A stretch of DNA of 64,000 bases from Phaeobacter sp. J2-8. Its GTDB lineage: Bacteria > Pseudomonadota > Alphaproteobacteria > Rhodobacterales > Rhodobacteraceae. Positions 1 through 8,982 of this stretch are shown one piece after another. Each line of letters begins with the position of its first letter. Within the stretch, counting starts at the first letter, position 1. The notes beneath the pieces were generated by a model. It was not told where the DNA came from, did not search any database, and saw only the letters and a program-made list of their open reading frames with translations. The translations under genes were made by a program, and so were the position numbers. The stretch is from contig NZ_JALIEC010000007.1 of NCBI RefSeq assembly GCF_022867865.1, forward strand, positions 62,001-126,000, written 5' to 3'.

Positions 1-21
1 GCCAAATGGCGCAGCTTCGCC

Positions 22-435
22 TCAGTCCCTGAGGATCGGCTCGGATTTTGACCAAAACCGGTCGACCTTTTGCCAAGAGCGAGCACTCAGCGGGCCCAGG
101 AATTCTTTGAAATCTTCCGGTTGGGTGCCATCGTGCAGGTTTGCGTTTTGCAGATCCTCGATAAAGCCGACGATTGCCATGTCATGCACATATTTGTCGC
201 CCTCGGCGATCCACCGCTCTATCAGGGTAAAAATCCCGGCAATTTCGCGCTTTTTGCCGGCTTGCAGATGTGCCGAGCACCCCCTCACCAAATCCCCCAT
301 CAGGATGTAAATTGGCAACTTGTCTTCTGCCAGGCCTGCGTATTCTGCCCGGAACGCGGCGATCACCGGACGAAAGGACGGGCAATTGGCCCACAGATTA
401 TCCACGACATTGAACCGGGTTATGATCATCGTCAT
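22..435 (-). CDS. Hypothetical protein, 137 aa
   Basis: I do not recognise this protein. It is 137 residues, soluble-looking (no signal peptide or membrane segment), mixed alpha-helical in appearance and with a tryptophan-rich C-terminal third. It reads as a coherent protein from the ATG at 435 to the stop at 22 on the minus strand. It stands alone: the next gene on the plus strand starts 340 bases away and transcribes in the opposite direction. It could belong to one of the small uncharacterised families found next to toxin or immunity loci, but no partner is visible at this window edge. Confidence 0.6.
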   Translation of the reverse strand: MTMIITRFNVVDNLWANCPSFRPVIAAFRAEYAGLAEDKLPIYILMGDLVRGCSAHLQAGKKREIAGIFTLIERWIAEGDKYVHDMAIVGFIEDLQNANLHDGTQPEDFKEFLGPLSARSWQKVDRFWSKSEPILRD

Positions 436-773
436 GGCTTAAATCCCGTTTTACTCAGGCGCATTCTGTCGGCATCTGGTGGACCCGGATAAGGATGACC
501 CGATCTGACGGTGAAGTCGATAATTTACAGGCCCATGCCCAAGACCGCTCGCGATTCGCAGCCCATAGGCGACGGTGATTGCGGCCCTGATTGCCCGGCA
601 TTTCCACTTGATTTAGCTGCCCATCGGGCAAAGATCCCCCTGACGTTGCTTGACCCATCAATTAAATTACCCCACAGGCTGGTCATTAGGTTTTCGTTAA
701 TAATTACAAACTAGATCTTGCCTAAAATTTTATCGACGTAGATTGCCCCGCTTTTTTCAGATAGGAATCTCAG
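436..773. other. Intergenic region between divergent genes
   Basis: This 338-bp gap separates a minus-strand hypothetical gene from the plus-strand diguanylate cyclase. Short open frames exist on both strands but none resembles a protein. The last 110 bases are AT-rich (around 660-730) compared with the rest of the window, as expected for promoter DNA, and an AGGA ribosome-binding site lies just before the ATG at 774. I see no RNA gene or repeat. Confidence 0.5.
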
Positions 774-1877
774 ATGCAGTTCGATCTGACGGCGGTCCTC
801 GTCGCGATCATTTTCGGGGGCGGGGTCATGGCGCTTTTGGCCATTTCCTATGGCGTTATTCATCGGTCCATAACACGTCTCTGGCTGCGATCTGTGCTGA
901 ACGGTTTCACCTTTGCGCTTGGCTCGATCCTGGTGATGTTGCAGCCGGTGCAACTGAGCGAGGGTATCATATTTGACGCGCGTAGCATCATTGTTGGCAT
1001 CGGCGCCGCGTTTGGCGGCTGGCCTACGGCCCTGATCGCCGGGGGCATTACGGCTGGATATCGGCTCATGCTTGGGGGTGTCGGGGCCCCGACCGGGGCA
1101 GTCGGCATTTTGCTGGCTGCGGGTCTGGGGCTGGTCTGGGCCTGGAAATTGAAGCCCAAAGGCAAATTGCGGCTTCCGGCCTTTGTCGGGCTTGGGGCGC
1201 TGCTTGCGTTGAACACCGCATCCGTTTTGATATTGCCATATGATATCATGCTAAACGTTCTGACCACTGCGGTTCCGGTTATCGCCATTTTCTGTGTCAT
1301 TGGGGCCGCCATGATGGGCCCGTTGATCGAACGGGAGCGGCATTACATCAGATCCGAAAAACTACTGTTGACCAATGCGTTGACCGACCCGCTGACCACA
1401 TTGCTGAACCGCCGGGGTTTCCGGGACAGCGTTGACCGGAAACTGTCGGTCGACAATTTGAATTCCAATGCCCTGGTCCTGGTCGATGCAGATCATTTCA
1501 AGCGGCTGAACGACAGATACGGTCACGCCGCTGGCGATGAGGCGCTGGTCAAAATTGCACAAATCCTGCGATCCATAACGCCCGATTTCGGTGATGTCGG
1601 GCGTGTGGGCGGCGAAGAATTTGCGGTTTTCCTTCCGAACATTTCCCGCAACTCGACAAAACACTTTGCGGAATTGCTGTGCATGGGCATTGGAAAGACT
1701 GAATTTCGGTATGAAGGGTCAATTGTCCCGCTGTCTGTCAGCATCGGCGTGGCAATGTCGCCCGGCAGGTCCGGGACAGATTTGCAGGACTTGCTGAAAT
1801 CTGCGGATCGCGCCCTGTATTTCGCCAAATCAAACGGACGAAACCGGGTGATCTTTGCCGATGCGATCGGCGATTGA
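774..1877 (+). CDS. Membrane-bound diguanylate cyclase (GGDEF)
   Basis: Predicted c-di-GMP synthase of 367 residues. Residues about 1-185 hold five to six hydrophobic segments resembling the 5TM-LytS sensor module (FGGWPTALIAGG and following). A short linker with IERERHYIRSEK leads to a C-terminal GGDEF domain (about 205-360) that opens with LTDPLTTLLNRRGF. The active-site motif is GGEEF within GRVGGEEFAVF, so it should be catalytically active. The RxxD product-inhibition site expected five residues before GGEEF is absent, so feedback by that route is unlikely. No EAL domain is present. The ATG at 774 is preceded by AGGA. c-di-GMP often controls exopolysaccharide production, but nothing in the sequence ties this gene to the glycan genes 30 kb away. 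Confidence 0.88.
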   Translation: MQFDLTAVLVAIIFGGGVMALLAISYGVIHRSITRLWLRSVLNGFTFALGSILVMLQPVQLSEGIIFDARSIIVGIGAAFGGWPTALIAGGITAGYRLMLGGVGAPTGAVGILLAAGLGLVWAWKLKPKGKLRLPAFVGLGALLALNTASVLILPYDIMLNVLTTAVPVIAIFCVIGAAMMGPLIERERHYIRSEKLLLTNALTDPLTTLLNRRGFRDSVDRKLSVDNLNSNALVLVDADHFKRLNDRYGHAAGDEALVKIAQILRSITPDFGDVGRVGGEEFAVFLPNISRNSTKHFAELLCMGIGKTEFRYEGSIVPLSVSIGVAMSPGRSGTDLQDLLKSADRALYFAKSNGRNRVIFADAIGD

Positions 1878-1930
1878 AGAGGCGCGCGAAACCGCCCGCC
1901 TCTTTTATCCTGTCGTGTGGCCCGCAGATC

Positions 1931-3954
1931 TTACTCTGCCAGGGTTTGCGCCAACCGCATCAACCGCACCGCTTCGGCCCGATAGCCAAAGTCATCCGCA
2001 CCTTTGGCCCCATTGGCCAGTGCGATGGCGTCGCCAAAGCTCCAGTCGCCCAGATACGCACCGCCGCGCAGCAATTGCCCGAAACCGGCAATGGCAAAGG
2101 CGAACCGCATATCGGCCGTTGACTGCCCCCCGCAACAATCGGGGTTTCAATCAGGCGGCTGCTGTCCTCGCCCGGGGCCTTGTAGCGCAGGCGCAGAAGA
2201 CCCAGCTCGTCACTGTCATTGGCCGCCGGTTCCGCGCCATAGCGCAGCGGATCGGTCAATCGCGCATCAGAGCCAACCGGCGTGACCTCGTATATCGCGG
2301 TCACCTGATGGCCCGCGCCGATATCGCCGGCATCGACCTTGTCATTGTTGAAATCCTCGCGCCGCAAGGCACGGGTTTCATAGCCAATCAACCGGTATTC
2401 CGCGATCTGGGCCGGGTTGAATTCCACCTGAATCTTCACATCATCAGCAATCGGGAACAACGCGCCTGTCAGCTGATCAACCAGCACCTTCTGTGCCTCG
2501 CTCAGCGTGTCGATATAGGCCGCCTGACCATTGCCGTTCTGCGCCAATGTCTGCATCGTGGTGTCATCAAGATTGCCACGGCCAAAGCCCAGCACGCTTA
2601 GATAGGTGCCGCTGTCGCGCTTGACCTCGATAAAATCCCTTAACGCGTCTGGGTCGTGAATGCCGATATTGAAATCGCCATCGGTGGCCAGCAACACGCG
2701 GTTGATCTCGCCCTCGCCCTGCATCTTTTCGGCCATGGCATAAGCCGTTTCAATGCCCTGCGCGCCCGCGGTGCCACCGCCCGCGCCCAGCCCCTCAAGC
2801 GCGGCCAAGATGGTTTCGCGCTCTGCGGCTTTGGTTGGCTCCAGCGCCACACCGGCCGACCCGGCATAGGTGACAATCGCCACCTTATCCTCTGGGCGCA
2901 ATTCACCCAACATCAACCGCAGGCTCTGTTTCAGCAGCGGCAGTTTGTTGGGGTGGTTCATCGAACCAGAGACATCGACCAGAAAAACAAGGTTCAGCGC
3001 CGGGCGTTCATCGACCTCGGGCAGGGCACCCTGAATGCCGATATGCACCAACCGTGTGCCAGCATTCCAAGGCGTCTCCGCCACCATGACCCCCGCACGA
3101 AAGGCCGCGCCGCTATCAGGCCCGGCATCGGGCCCAGCATAGTCATACGGGAAATAATTGACCATTTCCTCGATCCGGACCGTGTCCTTTTGCGGCAATT
3201 GGCCGTTTTCCAACATGTTGCGCAGCACCGACCAACCGGCGGTATCCACATCAATGGAAAAGGTCGACACCGGGGATTGCGCCGTCACCTTCAACGGGTT
3301 GGTTTCCGCCTCCGGGAAGGCTTCGGTGTCGCCCTCGGGCACAGATGTCACCGGGTCCGGCGCAGGCCGGACATACATGTCGTTGACGCCCTGCTTGGTC
3401 CGGGCCAACCCCGTGGAATAGCTGCGCGGCGTCGGGGCCTCCATGCTCAGCAAACCGCCGATCGGCGCATCCGCCATGTCGATCGTGGGCTCTGCCATTG
3501 GGGCGGGCGGCGCGCTGGCGGCCCCATCCCGAGCGCCGTTGAAAAACACCTGTGGCCGGGTCACAGCGGTATCAACGTCGCTGGCAATCAGCGCCTCTTC
3601 TACCGGGGCATCCATATCCGACACTGTTTTCGGCACCTCCTGCACCGATCTTGGCCCCACTGTCAGCACATCACGGTCCAACGTCGGCAGGATCATGACA
3701 ACCCCGATCAGGGCAATGGCGGTAGTGGCACCCAGGGCGGCGCGCGGCGACAACGTATTCAACATGGCGGTCAATCCTCTCTGAAACACGCTCCTTTTGG
3801 GGCGTTCAAGAGTATGACGGGCGCTGTCATGGTATCCTTGGGCATCGGCAAAGATTTTTTTCGCCGCCGCGATATTGGCCGCTTTGTGTCCTGCGTCCGG
3901 CGTGGGCGTCGCAGCGCGCAATGCCTTGGCCAATTTGTCCAATTCGTCGCTCAT
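1931..3954 (-). CDS. VWA-domain protein, YfbK-like (frameshifted)
   Basis: Predicted 674-residue membrane-anchored protein: a short cytoplasmic N-terminus, one membrane segment near residue 75-95, a proline/alanine-rich linker, a von Willebrand factor motif region (YfbK-type, FSIDVDTAGWSVLRNML), then the VWA domain with a MIDAS motif DVSGSMN, and a C-terminal DUF3520-type region. The minus-strand reading frame is broken in a run of six C at 2126-2131; one extra base restores a family-typical end (ADMRFAFAIAGFGQLL then GDWSFGDAIALANG) that stops at 1931. Without correction the tail is nonsense. Its start overlaps the stop of the ECF sigma gene by four bases, so the two are co-transcribed, and the protein may act with or on that sigma factor (inference). 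Confidence 0.8.
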
Positions 3955-4547
3955 CTCTCGGCCTCCGATCGCGCTTTCAGGCGCTTGCGTATCTCTGACA
4001 TGCGCCAGCTTACCGTGCCTTCGGAAATGCCCTGAATTTCCGCGACCTCGGCATGGGTCAGCGGTTCGAGCACCAGCACCAGCGTCTCGCGCAGGTCTTC
4101 GGGCAGGTCCAACATCGCCTCGGCAAGCCAGCCCAGCTGATCGCGGGTTTCATCCGCTTCGGCACGGCGCGCCAATTCGACATCCCCCCAGCCAACAGCC
4201 GCCCGCGCATGTGATGCCGCGCGCCGCCGCCGGTCATGGGCGGCATTGACCACCACACGGTAAAGCCAGGTGGTCAGCCGGGCGCGGGCGTCAAACCCCC
4301 GCAGCTTTGCAGGCAAGGCAGCACAGATATCCTGCGTCAGATCCTCGGCCTCGGCCCGGCTACCAGTCAGACGAAAGGCCAGCGCGAACACCCGGTCATA
4401 GACACGGCTCAGCAATTGGGAAAACGCCTCTCGGTCGCCCTCCGATGCCGCAAGGGCCAGGGTTTCATCGCTCACCATATCCCGCATATCCTTGTTAAGA
4501 CGCGGGTCGGGCTTTGATCCTTGGAACAGGCGTGGAAGAAATTTCAT
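3951..4547 (-). CDS. ECF-type RNA polymerase sigma factor
   Basis: Sigma-70 family factor of the extracytoplasmic-function type, 198 residues from the ATG at 4547 (an in-frame upstream ATG at 4598 would add 17 residues unlike the family). Region 2 is seen in AFRLTGSRAEAEDLTQD and TTWLYRVVVNAAHDRRRR. Region 4, near the C-terminus, has LPEDLRETLVL and the helix-turn-helix ISEGTVSWRMSEIRKRL. It overlaps the downstream VWA-protein gene by an ATGA junction. No classical anti-sigma (ChrR or zinc-binding) gene follows, so the VWA membrane protein is the only candidate regulator in the operon. The target genes cannot be read from the sequence. Confidence 0.88.
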   Translation of the reverse strand: MKFLPRLFQGSKPDPRLNKDMRDMVSDETLALAASEGDREAFSQLLSRVYDRVFALAFRLTGSRAEAEDLTQDICAALPAKLRGFDARARLTTWLYRVVVNAAHDRRRRAASHARAAVGWGDVELARRAEADETRDQLGWLAEAMLDLPEDLRETLVLVLEPLTHAEVAEIQGISEGTVSWRMSEIRKRLKARSEAER

Positions 4548-4695
4548 CTTTGGCAATCTTGGCGAAACGGCCCCTTGGTCATCCCAGCCTGCCCGCAAAA
4601 TGGCAAGCCTGACGAATCACGCATTCCCCAGGCGCATAGCTGACATGCGTCCCGCGCAATTGACCTTTTGCAACAACCGACGCATGTTTCCAAAC

Positions 4696-5613
4696 ATGCA
4701 TATTAGTCGCGGTATCGCGCTCAAAATTTTCGCACTTGCCGTTTTCACGTTCATGACCGTGCTGATCAAGGCCACGGCGGATGTTGTCCCCCCAGGCGAG
4801 GCTGTATTCTTTCGCTCCGCATTTGCAATTCCGGTCATTCTGGTCTGGTTGCTGGCCAAGGGCGAGTTGACCACCGGTCTGCGCACCGCGAACCCCATTG
4901 GCCATGTGTGGCGTGGGCTGATCGGGGTCGGCGCGATGGGGCTTGGCTTTGCCGCGCTTGGCATGTTGCCACTGCCCGAAGTCACCGCCATCGGCTTTGC
5001 CACGCCATTGATCACGGTCATCCTTGCGGCGCTTATGTTGGGTGAAAAGGTGCGGTTGTTCCGCTTGTCCGCCGTTGCGCTTGGTTTGGTTGGGGTGATC
5101 ATCATCCTGTGGCCACGGCTGAATTTCACCGGCGAACTGGATCAGGTGGCCGCTCTGGGCGCCGGGCTGATGTTGATTTCCGCCGGGATGCGGTCGCTCG
5201 CCCAGGTGCATATCCGCCGCCTTGTCCAGATCGAACACCCGGCGGCGGTGGTGTTCTACTTCATGTTGACGGCCACCCTGTTTTCCCTGCTGACCCTGCC
5301 CTTTGGCTGGACTGTTCCCAACACCACAGAGACCCTGATGCTGGTTGCGGCCGGAATCACCGGCGGAATCGGCCAGATCCTTGTGACCTCGGCCTATCGG
5401 TTTGCCCCGGCCTCGACCCTGGCGCCGTTTGATTATGTTGCGATGCTGTTTGCGGTTGTGGCGGGTTATACCGTGTTCGGCGAACTGCCGACGTCGGCCA
5501 CCATACTGGGGTCGCTGGTGGTCATTGTGGCGGGCGCGTTGATCATCTGGCGCGAACGCAAGCTGGGCCTGCAACGGGGCAAGGCAAGGCCCAACATGGG
5601 ACATATGAGCTAG
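4696..5613 (+). CDS. EamA/DMT-family transporter
   Basis: Drug/metabolite transporter superfamily membrane protein with about ten hydrophobic helices in two repeated EamA halves (about residues 5-135 and 150-290). Typical half-end signatures are visible, such as TPLITVILAALMLGEKVRL and DYVAMLFAVVAGYTVFGE. About 305 residues from ATG 4696; an ATG at 4684 is equally possible and neither has a convincing ribosome-binding site. It is divergent from the sigma factor gene. The substrate is unknown; relatives export metabolites or amino acids. Confidence 0.85.
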   Translation: MHISRGIALKIFALAVFTFMTVLIKATADVVPPGEAVFFRSAFAIPVILVWLLAKGELTTGLRTANPIGHVWRGLIGVGAMGLGFAALGMLPLPEVTAIGFATPLITVILAALMLGEKVRLFRLSAVALGLVGVIIILWPRLNFTGELDQVAALGAGLMLISAGMRSLAQVHIRRLVQIEHPAAVVFYFMLTATLFSLLTLPFGWTVPNTTETLMLVAAGITGGIGQILVTSAYRFAPASTLAPFDYVAMLFAVVAGYTVFGELPTSATILGSLVVIVAGALIIWRERKLGLQRGKARPNMGHMS

Positions 5614-5632
5614 CCCATTCCCGGCGCGAACC

Positions 5633-5860
5633 CTAGTCAGGCCCCAAATTGGCGCTGTCATGTGGTTTCAGGTCAAGCTCTGCGGTCCCCGCGGTTGCAT
5701 TGTATTTCGCCGTCAATCTGCCGCGAGACAAAATCAACACAAGGGCGATCACGGCGGTCAGCGCCGCCAAACTTACGATTGCAACAATGGTCAGGGACAC
5801 GATCAAAGGGTCAGAGAATACGGCAGCCCAGCTGCCGTGCACAATATCAGACTTCAACAT
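5633..5860 (-). CDS. Small single-pass membrane protein, 75 aa
   Basis: Short hypothetical protein with one strongly hydrophobic segment (about residues 17-43, ending LVLILSRGRL) followed by a polar tail. The start at 5860 is chosen because a GAGAGGA ribosome-binding site lies eight bases upstream; the longer frame to 5914 lacks one. The gene is convergent with the DMT transporter. No function can be assigned; the topology suggests a short periplasmic N-terminus and a cytoplasmic tail. Confidence 0.6.
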   Translation of the reverse strand: MLKSDIVHGSWAAVFSDPLIVSLTIVAIVSLAALTAVIALVLILSRGRLTAKYNATAGTAELDLKPHDSANLGPD

Positions 5861-6070
5861 GTGACGTTCCTCTCGTGATGTCACGGGCAGAATACGGCAC
5901 GGATCCACAGACATGTTGCTTCAAGCCAGAGAGGGGGAATCGGCCTTCCGGCTACCTCGTGCCAGACTCTTAAGCGCGCCAATCGACTCGAACGTTAAAG
6001 GTTTTTTGACGGTTTTGTGACGGCCCCAGACGGGGGAAGACGGGGGGCAGACAGGGGCAGAAGCCGCCAA

Positions 6071-6850
6071 TCAGCCAAGCAGATCCTCGATCATGTCGCT
6101 TTTGGGGTTTTGCAACGCATCAATGACGTCGAAATGATGCCGCCCTTCGGCGATCCGCATCGGGGCCTTCCACGCCTCGGCCAACCACCGCGTCTGGTCC
6201 AGAAACGCCGGGCGTTCATCACCGCCAACCCAGAGCCGCACGGCGCAATCGGGTTTCGGTTGAAAGACCGGGCTTTCTGCGGCCGCTTCGACCGGGTCGA
6301 GCGCCAGATCAGCATTCATCGCGGTCTGCATCAGCGGGCGCAGGTCGCTCAACATCGAGATCGGCACCACCCGTTGCAGGCGCTGATGTAGCGATGTCGG
6401 CAGCATCCCCGGCGCCAACATGCGCGCCACCAGATGGCCGCCCGCCGAATGTCCGACCAGCACGATCGGCCCGCTGGTGGCGGCGGCGATTGCCTGGACT
6501 GCCTCTGCCACCTGATGTGTGATGTCGCTGATCCGCACGTTGGGGCATAAATCATACCCCGGCAACGCCATCGCCCAGCCCTGCGCCAAGGCCCCGGCGG
6601 CAAGATGTGTCCAGTCGCCGCGCGACATCGCCCGCCAATAGCCACCATGCACAAAGATTACCGTTCCTTGCGCCGCCCCATCAGGCCGCACCATATCCAC
6701 GGCGCGGCGTGACCCCGCACAGAACCCCGGCAATTCCTGCACATCATGACAGGCACGGAACGCCGCCGCATCTTGGGGCCATCGGCTGCGATACTTGTCC
6801 GCACCGGGAATATAGGCGCCATTTTCATAGGCTTCTGTCAGATCTTCCAT
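6071..6850 (-). CDS. Alpha/beta hydrolase, arylformamidase-like
   Basis: Esterase/lipase-like alpha/beta hydrolase, 259 residues from ATG 6850. The oxyanion-hole motif HGGYW, nucleophile GHSAGG, an acid in VGGDERPAF and the catalytic histidine in GRHHFDVID give a full triad. HGGYW followed by GHSAGG is the pattern of kynurenine formamidase-type hydrolases. A kynureninase gene lies at 59367, but the two are 52 kb apart, so a shared tryptophan pathway is only a possibility. It lies downstream of the HU gene, separated by an intrinsic terminator, and is probably expressed from its own promoter. Confidence 0.78.
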   Translation of the reverse strand: MEDLTEAYENGAYIPGADKYRSRWPQDAAAFRACHDVQELPGFCAGSRRAVDMVRPDGAAQGTVIFVHGGYWRAMSRGDWTHLAAGALAQGWAMALPGYDLCPNVRISDITHQVAEAVQAIAAATSGPIVLVGHSAGGHLVARMLAPGMLPTSLHQRLQRVVPISMLSDLRPLMQTAMNADLALDPVEAAAESPVFQPKPDCAVRLWVGGDERPAFLDQTRWLAEAWKAPMRIAEGRHHFDVIDALQNPKSDMIEDLLG

Positions 6851-6873
6851 ACCATCCGCCACTTATTGCAACG

Positions 6874-6904
6874 AAAAAGGGCCGCCCATTGGGCGACCCT
6901 TTTC
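6874..6904 (-). terminator. Intrinsic terminator of the HU gene
   Basis: An inverted repeat with arms AAAAGGG..CGCCC and GGGCG.CCCTTTT lies 20 bases past the HU stop codon on the minus strand. It ends in a T-run on that strand (A-run on the plus strand at 6874-6878). The symmetric flanks would let it work in both directions. Confidence 0.8.
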
Positions 6905-6924
6905 CTGTACTGTCGAGGTCACGA

Positions 6925-7212
6925 TCAATCGTTGACACTGTCTTTCAGCGCCTTTGCAATGGTCACTTTGACCACTTTGTCGGCCTCTTTCTTGAACTGA
7001 TCACCCGTGGCAGGGTTGCGCACCATCCGCTCGGGGCGTTCGCGCAAATAGAATTTGCCCACGCCCGGCAGGGTCACGGCGCCGCCGCCCGACACTTCGT
7101 TGGTGATCACGTTGCATACCGCGTCCAGCGCCGCGCCTGCGGCTTTCTTGTCCGCGCCCATTTCTTCGGCCAGTGCTGCGACGAGCTGGGTCTTGGTCAT
7201 AGGTTTTGCCAT
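6925..7212 (-). CDS. hup: HU-family DNA-binding protein
   Basis: Histone-like nucleoid protein of 95 residues, the normal length for HU. The N-terminal helices (MTKTQLVAALAEE) are followed by the beta-arm region LPGVGKFYLRERPERMVRNP with the conserved RNPATG tip, and a C-terminal VTIAKALKDSV. It binds and bends DNA as a dimer. An AAGGAG ribosome-binding site sits eight bases before the ATG at 7212. It is monocistronic, with a strong terminator downstream. Confidence 0.93.
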   Translation of the reverse strand: MAKPMTKTQLVAALAEEMGADKKAAGAALDAVCNVITNEVSGGGAVTLPGVGKFYLRERPERMVRNPATGDQFKKEADKVVKVTIAKALKDSVND

Positions 7213-7343
7213 TTTCTGGTCTCCTTACATCTGCCCAGCTATTGGGCCTCATTTGGCGCATTTAACGGTATGTAGGGGGTAAACACAAGAATATGTGTCG
7301 CTTGACCCCATAAAAATATGGGTTTTCCGCCGCTGACCCAACG
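7213..7343 (-). promoter_or_regulatory. Upstream region of HU gene with inverted repeat
   Basis: The 131 bases between the end of amn and the HU start carry the HU ribosome-binding site (AAGGAG) and, presumably, its promoter. A perfect six-base inverted repeat CCCATA-AAAA-TATGGG spans 7307-7322; it lies just past the amn stop and could be a weak transcript-end hairpin or an operator. No T-run follows on the minus strand, so I do not call it a terminator. Confidence 0.4.
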
Positions 7344-8828
7344 TCAAAGAAATGCGGTTTCGTCAAATGCGCGCAATTTCCGGCTGTGGATACGTTCCAA
7401 CGGCATTTCGCGCAAGTGCTCCATCGCGCGGATCCCTATGCGCAGATGGCGCGCTACCTGGGTTTGATAGAAATCGCTGGCCATGCCCGGCAGTTTCAAC
7501 TCGCCATGCAACGGCTTGTCAGAGACACAGAGCAGCGTGCCATAGGGCACCCGGAAACGGAATCCATTCGCCGCAATTGTCGCGCTTTCCATGTCCAGCG
7601 CCACGGCGCGGGACTGTGACAGACGTTGCACGGGGCCCTCTTGGTCCCGCAATTCCCAATTGCGGTTGTCGACACTGGCCACGGTGCCGGTCCGCATGAT
7701 CCGCTTGAGGTCAAAACCGGACAGCTGGGTTTCCTGTGCCACCGCCTCTTCCAGGGCGATCTGAATCTCGGCCAACGCCGGAATCGGCACCCAGACCGGC
7801 AGGTCATCGTCCAGCACACGATCCTCGCGCAGATAGGCGTGTGCCAGCACAAAATCGCCCAGCGCCTGGGTATTTCGCAGCCCGGCACAATGGCCCACCA
7901 TCAACCAGGCATGCGGGCGCAGCACGGCAATATGATCGGTCGCGGTCTTGGCGTTCGATGGGCCGACACCGATATTGACCAGCGTGATTCCCGCGCCCCC
8001 CGGCCGCTTCAGGTGATAGGTCGGCATCTGCGGCTGTTTCAACGTGGCGGGAATGTCCTGATCTGCTTCGGTGATCTCGACATTTCCGGTGCTGACAAAG
8101 CTGGTATAGCCGCTGTCAGGATCGGCCAGCATCTGGCGGGCATAGGCCTCGAACTCACTGACATAGAACTGATAGTTGGTGAACAACACGTGGTTTTGGA
8201 AATGCGCCGGGTCGGTGGCGGTATAATGCGCCAACCGCGCCAGCGAATAATCCACCCGCTGCGCTGTAAACGGCGCAAGCGGCTCTACCCCGTCGGGACC
8301 GGACACATGGGTGCCATTGACGATATCATCATTGGTGGTCGACAGATCCGGCACATCAAACACGTCCCGCAGAACAAATTCGGCCGCCCCTTCCTGGGGA
8401 ACGGTGACATCGGTCCGCGCGGCCACCGCGAAATGCACCGGGATCGGGGTCTCTGACACCGTGACACAGACCGGCACGCCGTGGTTTTCCATCAACAGAC
8501 GGATTTGCTGCGTCAGATATTGCCGAAACAATTTCGGATGCGTGATTGTCGTTGCATGGGTGCCGGGCTGGGCGACATGGCCAAAGCTCAGCTGGCTGTC
8601 GACCTGGGCATAAGACACCGTCGTAATGCGCAGTTCGGGGTAAAACGCGCGAAACCGGGTGGCGGGCTGACCTTCGGTCATGGCATTGCGAAATGCCTCG
8701 GACAGAAACGCCGTGGCGCTGTCATACAAGAAACACAGGTGATCAACCGCCGCCTCGGCATCGGTGAAAAACTGATCTCCCGGCAATTCCGGGGTTTGTA
8801 CCGCGCTGCGCGGATCTCTGTACTGCAT
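7344..8828 (-). CDS. amn: AMP nucleosidase
   Basis: Hydrolyses AMP to adenine and ribose-5-phosphate, balancing the adenylate pool. 494 residues from ATG 8828, close to the usual length. The N-terminal AMN-specific domain (about 20-190) is followed by a nucleoside-phosphorylase-type catalytic domain with NIGVGPSNAKTATDHIAVL, LMVGHCAGLRNTQ and the C-terminal DMESATIAANGFRFRVPYG substrate loop with LCVSDKPLHGELKLPG, all diagnostic of Amn. The gene stands alone between a PLP decarboxylase and HU, all on the minus strand. Confidence 0.92.
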   Translation of the reverse strand: MQYRDPRSAVQTPELPGDQFFTDAEAAVDHLCFLYDSATAFLSEAFRNAMTEGQPATRFRAFYPELRITTVSYAQVDSQLSFGHVAQPGTHATTITHPKLFRQYLTQQIRLLMENHGVPVCVTVSETPIPVHFAVAARTDVTVPQEGAAEFVLRDVFDVPDLSTTNDDIVNGTHVSGPDGVEPLAPFTAQRVDYSLARLAHYTATDPAHFQNHVLFTNYQFYVSEFEAYARQMLADPDSGYTSFVSTGNVEITEADQDIPATLKQPQMPTYHLKRPGGAGITLVNIGVGPSNAKTATDHIAVLRPHAWLMVGHCAGLRNTQALGDFVLAHAYLREDRVLDDDLPVWVPIPALAEIQIALEEAVAQETQLSGFDLKRIMRTGTVASVDNRNWELRDQEGPVQRLSQSRAVALDMESATIAANGFRFRVPYGTLLCVSDKPLHGELKLPGMASDFYQTQVARHLRIGIRAMEHLREMPLERIHSRKLRAFDETAFL

Positions 8829-8982
8829 GGCTCGCCTCATTCAAATCCGGTGCGCCCCGGGTGGCCATCGCCTGCCACATGGGTCTTTGCGGACCATGCC
8901 GCGACGCGACGGGCGGACGCAATGGGTTTCGTCGTGGCATGTGGAATTTCGCATCAGCCCGCCGGTCGGGACGACCGCCGGA

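Noticed and set aside
2656-4035. Plus-strand open frame of 459 aa opposite the VWA gene
   Set aside because: Antisense shadow of the VWA and sigma genes with no recognisable motif.
6071-6850. Assigning kynB to the alpha/beta hydrolase because kynU is in the window
   Set aside because: They are 52 kb apart and the enzyme class is shared by many esterases; the symbol is withheld.
7307-7322. CCCATA inverted repeat as an amn terminator
   Set aside because: No T-run follows on the minus strand, so it is only noted as an inverted repeat.
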